DNA from: Parvibaculum sp.
Lineage (GTDB): Bacteria; Pseudomonadota; Alphaproteobacteria; Parvibaculales; Parvibaculaceae
DNA length: 44,647 nucleotides
Reading direction: 5' to 3'
Assembly (NCBI GenBank): GCA_030649335.1
Contig: JAUSLL010000017.1
Location: forward strand, 1-44,647
The notes beneath the pieces were generated by a model. The model made no database searches. It had not been told where the DNA came from and saw nothing but the letters and a program-made list of their open reading frames with translations. The first letter of the stretch is position 1. Each line of letters opens with the position of its first letter. Of the stretch, positions 7,955 through 16,968 are shown one piece after another. The translations under genes were made by a program, and so were the position numbers.

Positions 7955-9145
7955 TTGTCGCAGTCAAATCCCGCCGCCACGGCCTCATTTGCCACAAAAG
8001 CCGAGGAAAGCCGCGGGCGTCTCTTCGAAGAGCCGGAAAGCGCGACCCGCACGGCCTTCCAGCGCGACCGCGACCGCATCATCCATTCGGGTGCTTTCCG
8101 CCGTCTGAAATACAAGACGCAGGTCTTCGTCTATCACGAGGGCGATAATTACCGCACACGACTCAGCCATTCGCTGGAAGTCGCCCAGATCGCCCGTTCG
8201 ATCAGCCGCGTGCTGGGCCTTGATGAGGACCTCGCCGAAACATTGGCGCTGGCGCATGATCTCGGCCACACGCCTTTCGGCCATGCGGGTGAAGATGCAC
8301 TCGACGCCTGTATGAAAGATTTCCTCGGTTTTGATCACAACGCCCAGACATTGCGCATCGTGACGAAGCTCGAACATCGCTACGCCGAATTCGATGGGCT
8401 GAACCTGTCGTGGGAAACGCTGGAAGGTCTCGTCAAACACAACGGCCCCGTTCTGACGAAAGAAGTTCGCGCCGAAGACCTGCCGCGCGCGCTCACCGAA
8501 TATGCAGAGATTCAGGATCTGGAGCTCGCGACCTTCGCCGGACCCGAGGCGCAGGTGGCCGCACTTGCCGATGACATTGCCTATAACAACCACGACATTG
8601 ACGACGGCCTTCGCGCCGGTCTGTTCACGATCAATGATTTGCTAGCGCTGCCGCATGTCGGCGAAGCATTTCAGGGTGTAATGGATAAATATCCGACACT
8701 GGAAGAAACACGCGTGATTCATGAGAGCGTGCGGGCGCTCATTGGCAGCATGATTGGTGACGTGATCGCGGAAACGCGCCGCCGCGTTGAAGCCGCCAAG
8801 CCGCAATCCGCAGCTGATGTACGGGCCATGTCGCAGGCGCTGGTGAGTTTTTCACCGGAGATGAACCGCCACAATGCGACGCTCAAGAAATTCCTGTTCG
8901 AGCGCATGTATCGCCATTTCCGCGTCAACCGTTCTATGAGCAAGGCCAAGCGAATTGTCGCCGATCTCTTCACATTGCTGCATGCGGAACCGGAATTGTT
9001 GCCGCCGGAGTGGCAGGCAGGGTGCGACGGCGTGCGGGGTATGAAATCCGCACGCCGCGTCTGCGATTTTATTGCCGGCATGACCGACAAATTTGCCATC
9101 GAGGAACACAGGCGACTGTTCGATCTGAGCGACCCGCGCGCCTGA
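7955..9145 (+). CDS. dgt: Deoxyguanosinetriphosphate triphosphohydrolase-like protein
   Basis: This 396-residue HD-domain protein belongs to the dGTPase family (type 2, shorter than E. coli Dgt), which hydrolyses dNTPs to deoxynucleosides and triphosphate. The N-terminal '[21 protein letters not shown]' and '[16 protein letters not shown]' are diagnostic. The metal-binding H...HD...D set is His in 'SHSLEV', His-Asp in '[15 protein letters not shown]', and the Asp in '[17 protein letters not shown]'. Translation appears to start at TTG 7955, with AAAGAGG ending 5 bases upstream. The product is then 'MSQSNPAAT', similar to the length of other members. In many alphaproteobacteria dgt is followed directly by argS; here a minus-strand copper-type cluster separates them. 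Confidence 0.92.
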   Translation: MSQSNPAATASFATKAEESRGRLFEEPESATRTAFQRDRDRIIHSGAFRRLKYKTQVFVYHEGDNYRTRLSHSLEVAQIARSISRVLGLDEDLAETLALAHDLGHTPFGHAGEDALDACMKDFLGFDHNAQTLRIVTKLEHRYAEFDGLNLSWETLEGLVKHNGPVLTKEVRAEDLPRALTEYAEIQDLELATFAGPEAQVAALADDIAYNNHDIDDGLRAGLFTINDLLALPHVGEAFQGVMDKYPTLEETRVIHESVRALIGSMIGDVIAETRRRVEAAKPQSAADVRAMSQALVSFSPEMNRHNATLKKFLFERMYRHFRVNRSMSKAKRIVADLFTLLHAEPELLPPEWQAGCDGVRGMKSARRVCDFIAGMTDKFAIEEHRRLFDLSDPRA

Positions 9146-9156
9146 CGACCCTGAGG

Positions 9157-9699
9157 TTAGTGCTGCATCCCCTCCATGCCGTCGTGCTCGGGCATGAGAT
9201 CGACATAAGGGGCGGGATATTTCAGCGCATGGGCGTTCTCGCCGGGTTTGGCGATTTCATTCCAATGAACAATTGTGCTGCCGCACATCTGTGTCACCGG
9301 AAAGTAGATACGCATAATGTCCCTGTCGTCCGGCAGCTTCACCTGAAAGGCGAACTCGTCAAAGCGGTCGTCGGGCACTTCGCCGCCGCTCCATTCGACA
9401 CGCTTCGCGCCTTCGCTCACCGGCTTGCCGTGGATTGTATATGTGCGGGCATAAGTGCCGCTGGTGGTCTTGATCGTCCAACCGGCCATGAGTTTCGGCT
9501 TCACCGAAATCACACCCTCGGGGATATCTACCGCAAGCCCCGTGGTGGTTGCCCCGTCGCAGCCGTGCGGTACACGCAGAACGGCTTTGTAGTAGGCTCC
9601 CCAACTCGACATGCCATTGTCGAGTGTCACATGCGCGGAAGCAGGAGCGGCAAGTGCGATAAGGCTCATCGCAACGAACATGAGTGAGATTTTCTTCAT
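9157..9699 (-). CDS. YcnI-like copper-binding periplasmic protein (DUF1775)
   Basis: This 180-residue protein has a Sec signal peptide (about residues 1-22, ending 'APASA'). Cleavage would leave histidine as the first mature residue ('HVTLDN'). That is the defining feature of YcnI/DUF1775 proteins, in which the N-terminal His and a Trp/Glu site bind Cu(II). Conserved beta-sandwich motifs follow: 'YYKAVLRVPHGCDG', 'VDIPEGV', 'PKLMAGWTIK' and 'IVHWNEI'. The C-terminal tail is Met/His-rich ('MPEHDGMEGMQH') and may add a Cu(I) site. It starts 11 bases after the TonB-dependent receptor stop codon, so the two are very likely co-transcribed. The most likely role is periplasmic copper capture or hand-over after outer-membrane uptake. 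The membrane anchor found in some YcnI proteins is absent. Confidence 0.85.
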   Translation of the reverse strand: MKKISLMFVAMSLIALAAPASAHVTLDNGMSSWGAYYKAVLRVPHGCDGATTTGLAVDIPEGVISVKPKLMAGWTIKTTSGTYARTYTIHGKPVSEGAKRVEWSGGEVPDDRFDEFAFQVKLPDDRDIMRIYFPVTQMCGSTIVHWNEIAKPGENAHALKYPAPYVDLMPEHDGMEGMQH

Positions 9700-9710
9700 C
9701 TGTCGTTTCC

Positions 9711-11831
9711 TCAGAATGTTGCAGTGAAACCGGCAAACACGGCACTGCCTTCGCCCGGATAGAAAATTTCCGAACCGGGGACATAAGTGGCGACGGTCGT
9801 GTAGCTGGTGACAGCACGCTTATCCGTGAGGTTGCGGCCTTCAACGAAGAGACGCAGCGCAGGTGTCACATCCACGCCGCCTTCGATGCCGAGCATGGCG
9901 TATCCGGGAGCTTTTTTCGTGTTGGCGTAGTCAACGTAACCACCGCGCGGCACCCAATCGATCTTCGGCGCAATGTCCCAACCCTGATGCGAGCGGTAGC
10001 ACAGAGCCGCTGCATAAAGATGGGGGATGGAGCCAGCGAGAGCGTTATCGCCATAGACGGCGTCGCCCTCAAAGCGTGCTTGTGAATATGTATAGACCTG
10101 CTCGAAGGAAAGCATGTCGCCGTCCGGCAGTGCGCCCGGCATAACAAATTCACCGAGGTCAAGCGTCAGTGCAGCTTCAATGCCCTGATGCAAAGTGTGT
10201 CGCGCGTTGAAGGTCGCCGCCGGAATGGCCGGTGCGGTGGTGAAGTTCACCAATTCGTCTTCGACCTTGGCGCGATAAGCCACCACATCCCAGGCGACAA
10301 GTTTCGCTGTACCGCGCGTGCCGATTTCGTAAGTTACGGCGCGTTGTGGGTCCATCGGTGTGAACTGCGTACCCGCGCCAAGTGTCTGCGTGAGGTCGCT
10401 CATGATCGGCGGTTCATAGCTGCGCGTCACATTGGCATAAGCCTGCATGGAGGGAGCTATATCCCACAGCACACCAAGTTTCGGGCTGAGGGAGGTGAAG
10501 TCAGCGTCATCGTTTTTCGAAATTCCGGTGGTAGCAGACGTCGTGTTGTAGGTGCGTGTTGCGTTGATGCCTTGCAGGCCGGTGACAAGTGCCACTGTGG
10601 GGACAACATAGAAGGCGTTCTCAGCATAGAGCACCGCGGTCGTTGAAATCTGGCGGCTTTCCTGAAGAAGCGCGCCTCGACTGCCGCTGACATTGACGTA
10701 ATTATTGCCGATGAGCGACGTATAGCCATAGCGCATACCCGCTGTCACGACATTACGATGGCCGAGCAAGGCGCCTTCATCGGTATAGCGCGCAAAGGCA
10801 CCGACATTGCTGCTGCCCTGATCCAGCACCTGATAGATAGGATGAAAGAGAGAGTGGTATCCCGCGTAAGCGCCGATATCGAGCTGTGCGTTGTCGCCGA
10901 TCGCAAAACTTGTCTTGTTGGCGAAGCGTACCGAACGCGCATTGCGCTGCTGATCACCGGCGAGCGCACCGGCGGATGCAGCTTCGGGATTGTTGATCGC
11001 GGCGTTAAGCGACGTCGTGCCCGGCAACTCCTGAGTAACTGAATTATAGCTGAGGTAGAACCGGGTTTCTGCGATATCGTTCAGGCGGATACCAAGATTT
11101 CCTGCAAAGCGGGCCGTGTCTTCTTTTGAGTGATCACGATAGCCGTCCGACTTGAGACCGGTCATCGAAGCAAAAAAATCTACATTATCGATAATCCGCG
11201 CGACTTCCGCATGGCCACGTATTGTGCCGAAGCTGCCGCCGTCCACGCGCAGCAGATTTTCGGCTTTCGCGGTATGGGCTGTCGGCGTCACAAGATTGAT
11301 CGCACCACCAAGGCTCGCGCCGCCATATTGCAACCCGTCGCCGCCGCGATAGACCTCGATATGCTGCAAAGTCAGCGGATCAATTTCCTGAAAGTCGCCA
11401 CTGCCGTCCGCGTCGTTGAGCGGCACGCCGTTTTGCAACAATTCAATGCTGCGCAAATGCCAGCCGCGGCTGAGGCCAGCGCCGCGAATGCTGAGGCGGA
11501 CTTCCTGTCCGTAGCGCTTGCGGGCGAATATCCCCGGTGTGAAGGCAAATGTGTCTTCCAGATTGGCGGCATATTTGTCTTTGAATTTGTCGGCGGGCAC
11601 GACGGCGACGGCACCCGGCATTTTGGAGAGGTTCGTTTGTGTCTCGGCAACGCCGGGGGCGGTCAACGTTCCGGCTTTTTCGTCAGTTGCACCGAGGCCT
11701 TTGAGGGGCGAAGAGGCTGTGCCTGTGACGACGAGTGCGGGCAAAAGCGGCACGGCATTGTCGTCGGCATGGGCGGCGGACATGGGAAAGGCGAACGGCA
11801 AGACGACGCCGAGGGCGAGATATTTTTTCAT
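9711..11831 (-). CDS. TonB-dependent outer-membrane receptor, probably copper-related
   Basis: This 706-residue protein has a Sec signal peptide (about 1-23, 'MKKYLALGVVLPFAFPMSAAHA') and a TonB-box-like 'ALVVTG' near the mature N-terminus. The plug domain follows ('MPGAVAVVPADKFKDKYAANLEDTF', 'PGIFARKRYG', 'RGAGLSRG', 'IEVYRGG', 'LGGAINLVTP'), then a 22-strand-type beta barrel ending in Phe ('GFTATF'). It imports a ligand across the outer membrane using energy from TonB-ExbBD. The ligand cannot be read from the receptor alone. The flanking DUF2946 gene upstream and YcnI gene downstream argue for copper or a copper chelate rather than a ferric siderophore. The ATG at 11831 is the start matching the signal peptide. 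Its weak AGAGA ribosome-binding site is inside the predicted stem at 11837-11933, suggesting translation coupled to the upstream gene. Confidence 0.88.
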   Translation of the reverse strand: MKKYLALGVVLPFAFPMSAAHADDNAVPLLPALVVTGTASSPLKGLGATDEKAGTLTAPGVAETQTNLSKMPGAVAVVPADKFKDKYAANLEDTFAFTPGIFARKRYGQEVRLSIRGAGLSRGWHLRSIELLQNGVPLNDADGSGDFQEIDPLTLQHIEVYRGGDGLQYGGASLGGAINLVTPTAHTAKAENLLRVDGGSFGTIRGHAEVARIIDNVDFFASMTGLKSDGYRDHSKEDTARFAGNLGIRLNDIAETRFYLSYNSVTQELPGTTSLNAAINNPEAASAGALAGDQQRNARSVRFANKTSFAIGDNAQLDIGAYAGYHSLFHPIYQVLDQGSSNVGAFARYTDEGALLGHRNVVTAGMRYGYTSLIGNNYVNVSGSRGALLQESRQISTTAVLYAENAFYVVPTVALVTGLQGINATRTYNTTSATTGISKNDDADFTSLSPKLGVLWDIAPSMQAYANVTRSYEPPIMSDLTQTLGAGTQFTPMDPQRAVTYEIGTRGTAKLVAWDVVAYRAKVEDELVNFTTAPAIPAATFNARHTLHQGIEAALTLDLGEFVMPGALPDGDMLSFEQVYTYSQARFEGDAVYGDNALAGSIPHLYAAALCYRSHQGWDIAPKIDWVPRGGYVDYANTKKAPGYAMLGIEGGVDVTPALRLFVEGRNLTDKRAVTSYTTVATYVPGSEIFYPGEGSAVFAGFTATF

Positions 11832-11836
11832 TGGTA

Positions 11837-11933
11837 TTCTCTGACTGGAAGCGCGGATGTCCTCAGCCGAAAGGCCAATGGAATCATGCGCGATCACTGG
11901 GAAGCGTTATGGAATGTGGCTTCAGTCAGAGAA
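11837..11933 (-). promoter_or_regulatory. Long-range mRNA hairpin linking DUF2946 stop codon and receptor ribosome-binding site
   Basis: In the minus-strand transcript, TTCTCTGACTG (bases 11933 to 11923) is the exact reverse complement of CAGTCAGAGAA (bases 11847 to 11837). After a single bulged C the stem continues with AAGC/GCTT (11922-11919 with 11852-11849), giving 15 pairs around a 66-base loop. The left arm contains the UGA stop of the DUF2946 frame. The right arm contains AGAGAA, the only plausible Shine-Dalgarno for the receptor, 5 bases before its ATG. A ribosome terminating on the DUF2946 frame would cover and melt the left arm; without it the receptor start would be closed. The pairing is seen directly; the regulatory role is inferred. 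Confidence 0.7.
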
Positions 11934-12324
11934 GAGGCGGCCCGCGGGCGTTTTCGACAGTGTCGTAATGCCCCTGCGGCAGGCTGCTGATCGGTCCGAA
12001 AACGGCAGGCGCGAACAGATGCGGGACGAGGGCGGCGGTGGCCGTCAGAGCGAGAACGCCGCAATGGCTCATGCAGGAGTGGCAATTGTGGTTGTCGGCA
12101 GGCACCTGTTTGACGGGTTTGCCGCTTTCGTCCACCAGCACTTGCTTGGCTTCGCCGCCGGCGCAGATCGTGACCTGCATCAGCCCCTGAACGGCGGGCG
12201 GCGCGAGGTCGTAGAGCGTCGGGATGGCGATATGGAGGAGGAGGGCGAAGAGCGCAACGAGGCCGACGGACCGGTGACGGACCGTTGCAAACGTAATGCT
12301 GTCGATATGTGCCCCCATGACCAT
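11926..12324 (-). CDS. DUF2946 protein, candidate copper-sensing upstream ORF (CruR-like)
   Basis: This is a protein of about 132 residues with one hydrophobic segment ('SVGLVALFALLLHIAIPTL'). It has a cysteine in 'MQVTICAGG' and a central metal-binding-like cluster 'HNCHSCMSHC' (Cys-x2-Cys-x3-Cys with two His), then a second hydrophobic stretch and 'GPPLL'. This pattern matches DUF2946, a family commonly encoded upstream of copper-related TonB-dependent receptors. In Bordetella such a gene (cruR) has been reported as an upstream ORF that controls translation of its receptor in response to copper. The start is uncertain: ATG codons at 12345, 12324 and 12318 are all in frame and none has a good ribosome-binding site. 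Its stop codon lies inside the stem at 11837-11933. The frame stays open far upstream, but that part is antisense to argS and was not included. Confidence 0.75.
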   Translation of the reverse strand: MVMGAHIDSITFATVRHRSVGLVALFALLLHIAIPTLYDLAPPAVQGLMQVTICAGGEAKQVLVDESGKPVKQVPADNHNCHSCMSHCGVLALTATAALVPHLFAPAVFGPISSLPQGHYDTVENARGPPLL

Positions 12325-12474
12325 GAGTCTTGATCGCACGACCATCTGATTTGGGAAAGGCACATTTTGTCGCGCGGGCGCGCCGGACGGCTCAAATCGC
12401 GGAGATGCGACTGGAAAGCCACCGGACAGGCAGATAGAGTGCGCCCGCACAAGTGAGGCTAAGCGACGGACATA

Positions 12475-14220
12475 ATGAATATATTTCGGCATTTTGAAAC
12501 ACGGATCGAAGCGGCGCTGAATGCGCTCGTGGCCGAAGGCACTCTCCCGTCCGGTCTCGATTTTTCGCGCATAGCGGTCGAGCCGCCGCGCGATGCCTCG
12601 CACGGCGACCTGTCCACCAATGCCGCCATGGTGCTGTCCAAACCCGCAGGCATGAACCCGCGTGCGCTGGCGGAAAAGCTTGTCGAAAAGCTCAAAAGCG
12701 AAGCAGCTGTCACCGAAGTCACTATCGCCGGACCGGGTTTCATCAACCTGCGCCTGACGAGTGAGATCTGGCTCGGCGGCATTCTTGATGTACTGGCAGC
12801 AGGCGCGGCCTATGGCGCGAGCACTCTCGGTGCGGGCAAGAACGTCAACGTCGAGTATGTGTCCGCGAACCCGACGGGCCCTATGCATGTCGGCCATGTG
12901 CGCGGCGCGGTGTTCGGCGACGCACTGGCAAACCTTTTAGAAAAGGTCGGTTACCGCGTTTGCCGCGAGTATTACATCAACGACGCAGGCGGCCAGATCG
13001 AAGTCCTCGCCCGCAGCGCTTTCATGCGTTACCGCGAAGCACTGGGCGAAACGATCACCATTCCCGAAGGCTTATACCCCGGGGACTATCTGGTGCCGGT
13101 CGGCGTGGCGCTTGCGAAAACGCATGGCGACAAGCTGCTGAAAGCGCCGGATACGGAGTGGTTGCCCGTCGTGCGTGACACGACCATGGCCATGATGATG
13201 GACCTTATCCGCGGCGATCTCGCGGTTTTGGGCATCGTCCACGAAGTCTTTTTCTCGGAGCGCACGCTGCATCAGAACGGTGCGGTCGAGGCTGTGCTGA
13301 AGCTCCTCGATGAGAAGGGTCTGATCTATACCGGCGTATTGGAGCGGCCCAAGGGCGACGCGTCCGAGGATTGGGAAGAACGCCCGCAGACGTTGTTCCG
13401 CTCGACGCAATTCGGCGACGATCAAGACCGTGCGCTGAAGAAATCTGACGGGTCGTGGACCTACTTCGCGCCCGATATTGCCTATCATTACGATAAGTTC
13501 CAGCGCGGCTTTACGACATTGATTGATGTCTGGGGCGCGGACCATTCGGGTTATATCAAACGCGTCAAAGCGGCGGTCGCGGCAATCACCGACAATCAGG
13601 CCGAGATCGACGTGAAGGTCTGCCAGATGGTGCGCCTGTTCCGCGACGGCGAACCTTTCAGAATGTCCAAGCGTGCTGGCGATTTTATCACCTTGCGTGA
13701 TGTGGTGGATGAAGTCGGCAAGGATGCCGTGCGCTTCATGATGCTGACACGTAAGAACGACGCATCGCTCGATTTCGACTTTGCCAAGGTCATGGAGCAG
13801 TCGCGCGATAATCCGGTGTTCTATGTGCAATATGCCCATGCGCGCATCTGCTCGGTGCTGCGCAACGCCGCCGAACAAGGCATTGATATTGCTGAGGCAT
13901 CGCTGGCCAAAGCCGATCTGTCATTGCTCAAAGACGAAGCGGAACTGGCACTGGTGAAGCAAATGGGCGCATTTCCCCGCGCCATCGAACAGGCCGCACA
14001 AGCGCATGAGCCGCACCGGATCGCCTTTGCGCTCAATGACTTGGCGGCAAGTTTTCATGGTCTTTGGAACAAGGGCAAGGACGAGCCGGGCCTGAGATTT
14101 ATCCTCGCTGACAATCGGGATGTTACCATTGCAAGATTGACGCTGATTCGTGCCGCCGCTCTTGTATTGTCGGCAGGTCTCGGTGTTCTCGGCGTGAAAC
14201 CGGCGGAGGAAATGCGCTGA
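12475..14220 (+). CDS. argS: Arginyl-tRNA synthetase
   Basis: This 581-residue class I synthetase charges tRNA-Arg. The N-terminal ~90 residues form the Arg-specific Add-1 domain ('[23 protein letters not shown]'). The HIGH signature is '[19 protein letters not shown]' and the KMSKS counterpart is '[21 protein letters not shown]'. This is the usual ArgRS form in which the loop is degenerate. The C-terminal helical anticodon domain contains the '[13 protein letters not shown]' motif. Length is normal. Its stop overlaps the next start (TGATG at 14218-14222), so argS leads a translationally coupled run with the SPOR and nagZ genes. Upstream is the divergent DUF2946 gene, leaving a 150-base promoter region between them. 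Confidence 0.97.
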   Translation: MNIFRHFETRIEAALNALVAEGTLPSGLDFSRIAVEPPRDASHGDLSTNAAMVLSKPAGMNPRALAEKLVEKLKSEAAVTEVTIAGPGFINLRLTSEIWLGGILDVLAAGAAYGASTLGAGKNVNVEYVSANPTGPMHVGHVRGAVFGDALANLLEKVGYRVCREYYINDAGGQIEVLARSAFMRYREALGETITIPEGLYPGDYLVPVGVALAKTHGDKLLKAPDTEWLPVVRDTTMAMMMDLIRGDLAVLGIVHEVFFSERTLHQNGAVEAVLKLLDEKGLIYTGVLERPKGDASEDWEERPQTLFRSTQFGDDQDRALKKSDGSWTYFAPDIAYHYDKFQRGFTTLIDVWGADHSGYIKRVKAAVAAITDNQAEIDVKVCQMVRLFRDGEPFRMSKRAGDFITLRDVVDEVGKDAVRFMMLTRKNDASLDFDFAKVMEQSRDNPVFYVQYAHARICSVLRNAAEQGIDIAEASLAKADLSLLKDEAELALVKQMGAFPRAIEQAAQAHEPHRIAFALNDLAASFHGLWNKGKDEPGLRFILADNRDVTIARLTLIRAAALVLSAGLGVLGVKPAEEMR

Positions 14221-15026
14221 TGTCGCAAGGCGGACGGGTGGAGCCAGGATATGGCAACGGCTACGGCGATGACTACGCCGAAGACGATGACGAATATTAC
14301 ACCTATGACGCCACCGACGAGGAGGACGAGGGCCGTCGTCGCCCGATCGTTATCCTCGCCATTGTCGCGCTGATCGTCATCTTCGCTGTCGTCGTTTTTC
14401 TGGCTTACAAGCAGGGTTTAAGACAAGGCGCGCTCGATAATCCACCGATTATCCGCGCCGATAACAGCCCCGCCAAGGAAGCTCCGACCAATCCCGGCGG
14501 GATGCAAATTCCTCATCAGGATCGCGACGTCTACAACCGCCTTTCCGGCAGCGGTGAGCCGGAAGCGGATGACGCTGAACACCTGCTGCCCAAAGCGGAA
14601 GAGCCGCTGGCAATGGAGAAGGCCCCTGCGGCCCAGACACCGATGACAGTGCCGGAGACGGCCGCAGTTGAGGCGGCACCGGTATCGCCTGTCATTTCGG
14701 CTCCTGCTGAATTGCCGAAAGTGGCGGAAACCGTGGCACCTGCGACCCCGATGGCACTCGCTCCCGCCGCGTCCTCGACCGTCGGCGGCTATGTCGTGCA
14801 GCTTGCAGCCTTCCGCGATGAACCTGCGGCGCGTGACGCCTTCCGCAAACTCCAGAGCAAATATCCCTCGCTCGCCGGTTTTGGTGCCGATATCCAGCGC
14901 GCCGATCTGGGGGATAAGGGCATCTATTACCGGCTGCGGGCGGGTTATCTCTCCAAAGCCGAAGCTCAGTCGCTCTGCGCTGATCTGGATGCCAAGGGTC
15001 AGGCCTGTTTCGTCAGGACCAAATAA
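14220..15026 (+). CDS. SPOR-domain single-pass membrane protein
   Basis: This 268-residue protein has an acidic, Gly/Tyr-rich cytoplasmic N-terminus (residues 1-38) and one transmembrane helix (about 41-62, 'IVILAIVALIVIFAVVVFLAY'). A long Pro/Ala/Glu-rich periplasmic linker follows (about 75-185), then a C-terminal SPOR domain starting at 'GGYVVQLAAFRDEPAARDAF' and ending 'LDAKGQACFVRTK'. SPOR domains bind peptidoglycan stripped of stem peptides at the division septum. Its position between argS and nagZ is typical of alphaproteobacteria. It starts on the last base of the argS stop codon and its own stop overlaps the nagZ start. FtsN-like topology is visible, but calling it FtsN would be an inference; the essential FtsN helices are not recognisable. 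Confidence 0.88.
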   Translation: MSQGGRVEPGYGNGYGDDYAEDDDEYYTYDATDEEDEGRRRPIVILAIVALIVIFAVVVFLAYKQGLRQGALDNPPIIRADNSPAKEAPTNPGGMQIPHQDRDVYNRLSGSGEPEADDAEHLLPKAEEPLAMEKAPAAQTPMTVPETAAVEAAPVSPVISAPAELPKVAETVAPATPMALAPAASSTVGGYVVQLAAFRDEPAARDAFRKLQSKYPSLAGFGADIQRADLGDKGIYYRLRAGYLSKAEAQSLCADLDAKGQACFVRTK

Positions 15027-16042
15027 TGCCCGTCAGCGCCGCCATTTATGGATGCGCCGGTCCGCAACTGACTGACAGCGAGCGGGCCTTCTTTGCGGAT
15101 GCCGATCCCTGGGGCTTTATCCTCTTCGCGCGCAATATTGAAAATCCGGCGCAAGTCTCGGCTTTAACGGCTGAGATGCGGGGCCTGACGGGCCGTGATG
15201 TGCCCATTCTGATTGATCAAGAAGGCGGCCGCGTCGCGCGTTTGCGCCCGCCGCATTGGCGCAGCTATCCCGCAGGCCGCCGTTATGGCGAGGTCTATGC
15301 CCGTTCAACCGAAGACGGACTTGAAGCAGCGCGGCTTGGCGCACGGCTGATCGCGGCGGAGCTTCGGGCGGTCGGCGTCAATGTGGATTGCCTACCGGTT
15401 CTCGATCTGCCGGTTGAAGGGGCGCATGATGTGATCGGTGACCGCGCTTATGGCACCACGCCGGAGGTGGTGATCGCTCTTGCGCGGGCGGCGGCTGAGG
15501 GGCTGCTGGAAGGCGCCGTTCTGCCGGTTATCAAACATATCCCCGGTCATGGCCGTGCGGGCGTCGATAGTCATCTAAGCCTGCCGCGCGTCGGGACGGA
15601 TGTGAAAACCCTCGATCGAACGGACTTCGCGCCCTTCAAGGCGTTTGCCGACATGCCGCTCGCGATGACCGCGCATGTCGTCTATGAGGCGATTGACGCG
15701 GCGGCACCGGCGACGACATCGCGTGCGGTGATCGCCGATATTATCAGAGGGATCATAGGCTTCGACGGTTTGCTGATGTCCGATGATCTGTCCATGCAGG
15801 CGCTGAGTGGCACGCTCGCCGAGCGGACCCGTGCGAGCCTCAAAGCCGGTTGCGACCTCGTGCTCCACTGCAATGGCAAGATGGACGAGATGGAAGCCGT
15901 CGCAGGTGAGGTGCCGATGCTCGCGGGTGACGCTTTGCGGCGTTCAACGGCGGCGCTCGACCGGACGGGTCTGCCGCAGGACTTCGACGAGGCGGCGGCG
16001 ATTGCCCGTTTTGCCTCCCTGACAGGCACTATCTGGGGATAA
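15026..16042 (+). CDS. nagZ: Beta-N-acetylhexosaminidase (peptidoglycan recycling)
   Basis: This 338-residue glycoside hydrolase family 3 enzyme removes N-acetylglucosamine from anhydromuropeptides in the cytoplasm during cell-wall recycling. Diagnostic motifs are 'LFARNIENPAQV', 'LIDQEGGRVARL', 'VNVDCLPVLDLP', the catalytic loop 'KHIPGHGRAGVDSHLSLP' (His of the Asp-His dyad), and 'LLMSDDLSMQALSG' with the nucleophile Asp. There is no signal peptide, consistent with a cytoplasmic enzyme. The ATG overlaps the upstream SPOR gene stop by one base (TAATG), indicating coupled translation. Confidence 0.95.
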   Translation: MPVSAAIYGCAGPQLTDSERAFFADADPWGFILFARNIENPAQVSALTAEMRGLTGRDVPILIDQEGGRVARLRPPHWRSYPAGRRYGEVYARSTEDGLEAARLGARLIAAELRAVGVNVDCLPVLDLPVEGAHDVIGDRAYGTTPEVVIALARAAAEGLLEGAVLPVIKHIPGHGRAGVDSHLSLPRVGTDVKTLDRTDFAPFKAFADMPLAMTAHVVYEAIDAAAPATTSRAVIADIIRGIIGFDGLLMSDDLSMQALSGTLAERTRASLKAGCDLVLHCNGKMDEMEAVAGEVPMLAGDALRRSTAALDRTGLPQDFDEAAAIARFASLTGTIWG

Positions 16043-16089
16043 TTCTAAAACGGGGTGTCGCGGCCTTTGACGTCAAGGTATAAGGGCTG

Positions 16090-16968
16090 ATGCAGGAAAC
16101 AACACCACATACAGAGGCCGACGCCCCGCCAGCGGCGTCCGATGCTTTTGTGGAGGGCGCGCCACGCGGCGAGCCGGAGGCGGAGCCTTCTGAATCTCTG
16201 GTCGTTGACCTCGACGGTTTTGAAGGTCCGCTCGATGTTCTGCTGACGCTCGCGCGCAACCAAAAGGTCGATCTGACCCGCATTTCGATCCTTGCGTTGG
16301 CCGAACAATATCTTGAATTCATCAATCGCGCCCATCGGTTAGAGCTTGATCTTGCCGCCGATTATCTGGTTATGGCGGCCTGGCTTGCCTATCTGAAATC
16401 GAAACTACTGCTGCCGCCGCCGGACGTGGAAGAAGGCCCGAGCGGCGCGGAAATGGCCGCGCGTTTGGCCTTCCAACTGCAGCGCCTTGAGGCGATGCGC
16501 AATGCCTCGCAAGCCATTTTTGCCCGCCAAAGGCTCGGCGTACACCTGTTTCAACGCGGAATGCCGGAAGGCGTTCGTGTTGTAAAAACAAGTGAATATC
16601 AGGGAACTCTCTTCGAACTTCTGAAGTCCTATTCGGACCAGAGGCTCAAGACGCATAACGTCACCTGGGAACCGAAACGCCTGCCGATCATGGCCATCGA
16701 GATCGCCCGCAAGCGACTTGAGAATATGCTCGGGATGATGTTCGACTGGGGCCGGATTGAAGCCTATTTGCCCACGGAAAACATGTCACCGGAGCTTCGG
16801 CGCTCCGCTTTGGCGAGCATTTTCAGCGCGGCGCTGGTGATGGCCAAGAATGGCGAAGTAGAGATAAGACAATCAGGGGCTTACCAGCCTTTGTTCATGC
16901 GTCGTAAGCCCGCGAGTGCTGAAACGCCCCCGGCTGAAGACGCCGATGACGAGCAGAGCGACCAATGA
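16090..16968 (+). CDS. scpA: Segregation and condensation protein A
   Basis: This 292-residue kleisin subunit bridges the SMC dimer in the Smc-ScpAB condensin complex used for chromosome organisation and segregation. The family-defining start of the folded part is 'LDGFEGPLDVLLTLARNQKVDLTRISILALAEQYLEF' (residues about 39-75, broken here by its motifs), followed by 'DYLVMAAWLAYLKSKLLLP'. The winged-helix C-terminal end is 'RRSALASIFSAALVMAKNGEVEIRQ'. The first ~38 residues and the last ~20 are low-complexity and acidic. AAGGG lies 3 bases before the ATG. The last four bases overlap the scpB start (ATGA). Confidence 0.94.
   Translation: MQETTPHTEADAPPAASDAFVEGAPRGEPEAEPSESLVVDLDGFEGPLDVLLTLARNQKVDLTRISILALAEQYLEFINRAHRLELDLAADYLVMAAWLAYLKSKLLLPPPDVEEGPSGAEMAARLAFQLQRLEAMRNASQAIFARQRLGVHLFQRGMPEGVRVVKTSEYQGTLFELLKSYSDQRLKTHNVTWEPKRLPIMAIEIARKRLENMLGMMFDWGRIEAYLPTENMSPELRRSALASIFSAALVMAKNGEVEIRQSGAYQPLFMRRKPASAETPPAEDADDEQSDQ

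Noticed and set aside
11832..11925. Cobalamin riboswitch before the TonB-dependent receptor
   Set aside because: Only 94 bases are available and no B12-box-like sequence was seen; the stem at 11837-11933 explains the region better.
12345..12897. Upstream extension of the DUF2946 frame to 323 residues
   Set aside because: The added part is antisense to argS, shows no family resemblance and is typical of shadow frames in high-GC coding DNA.
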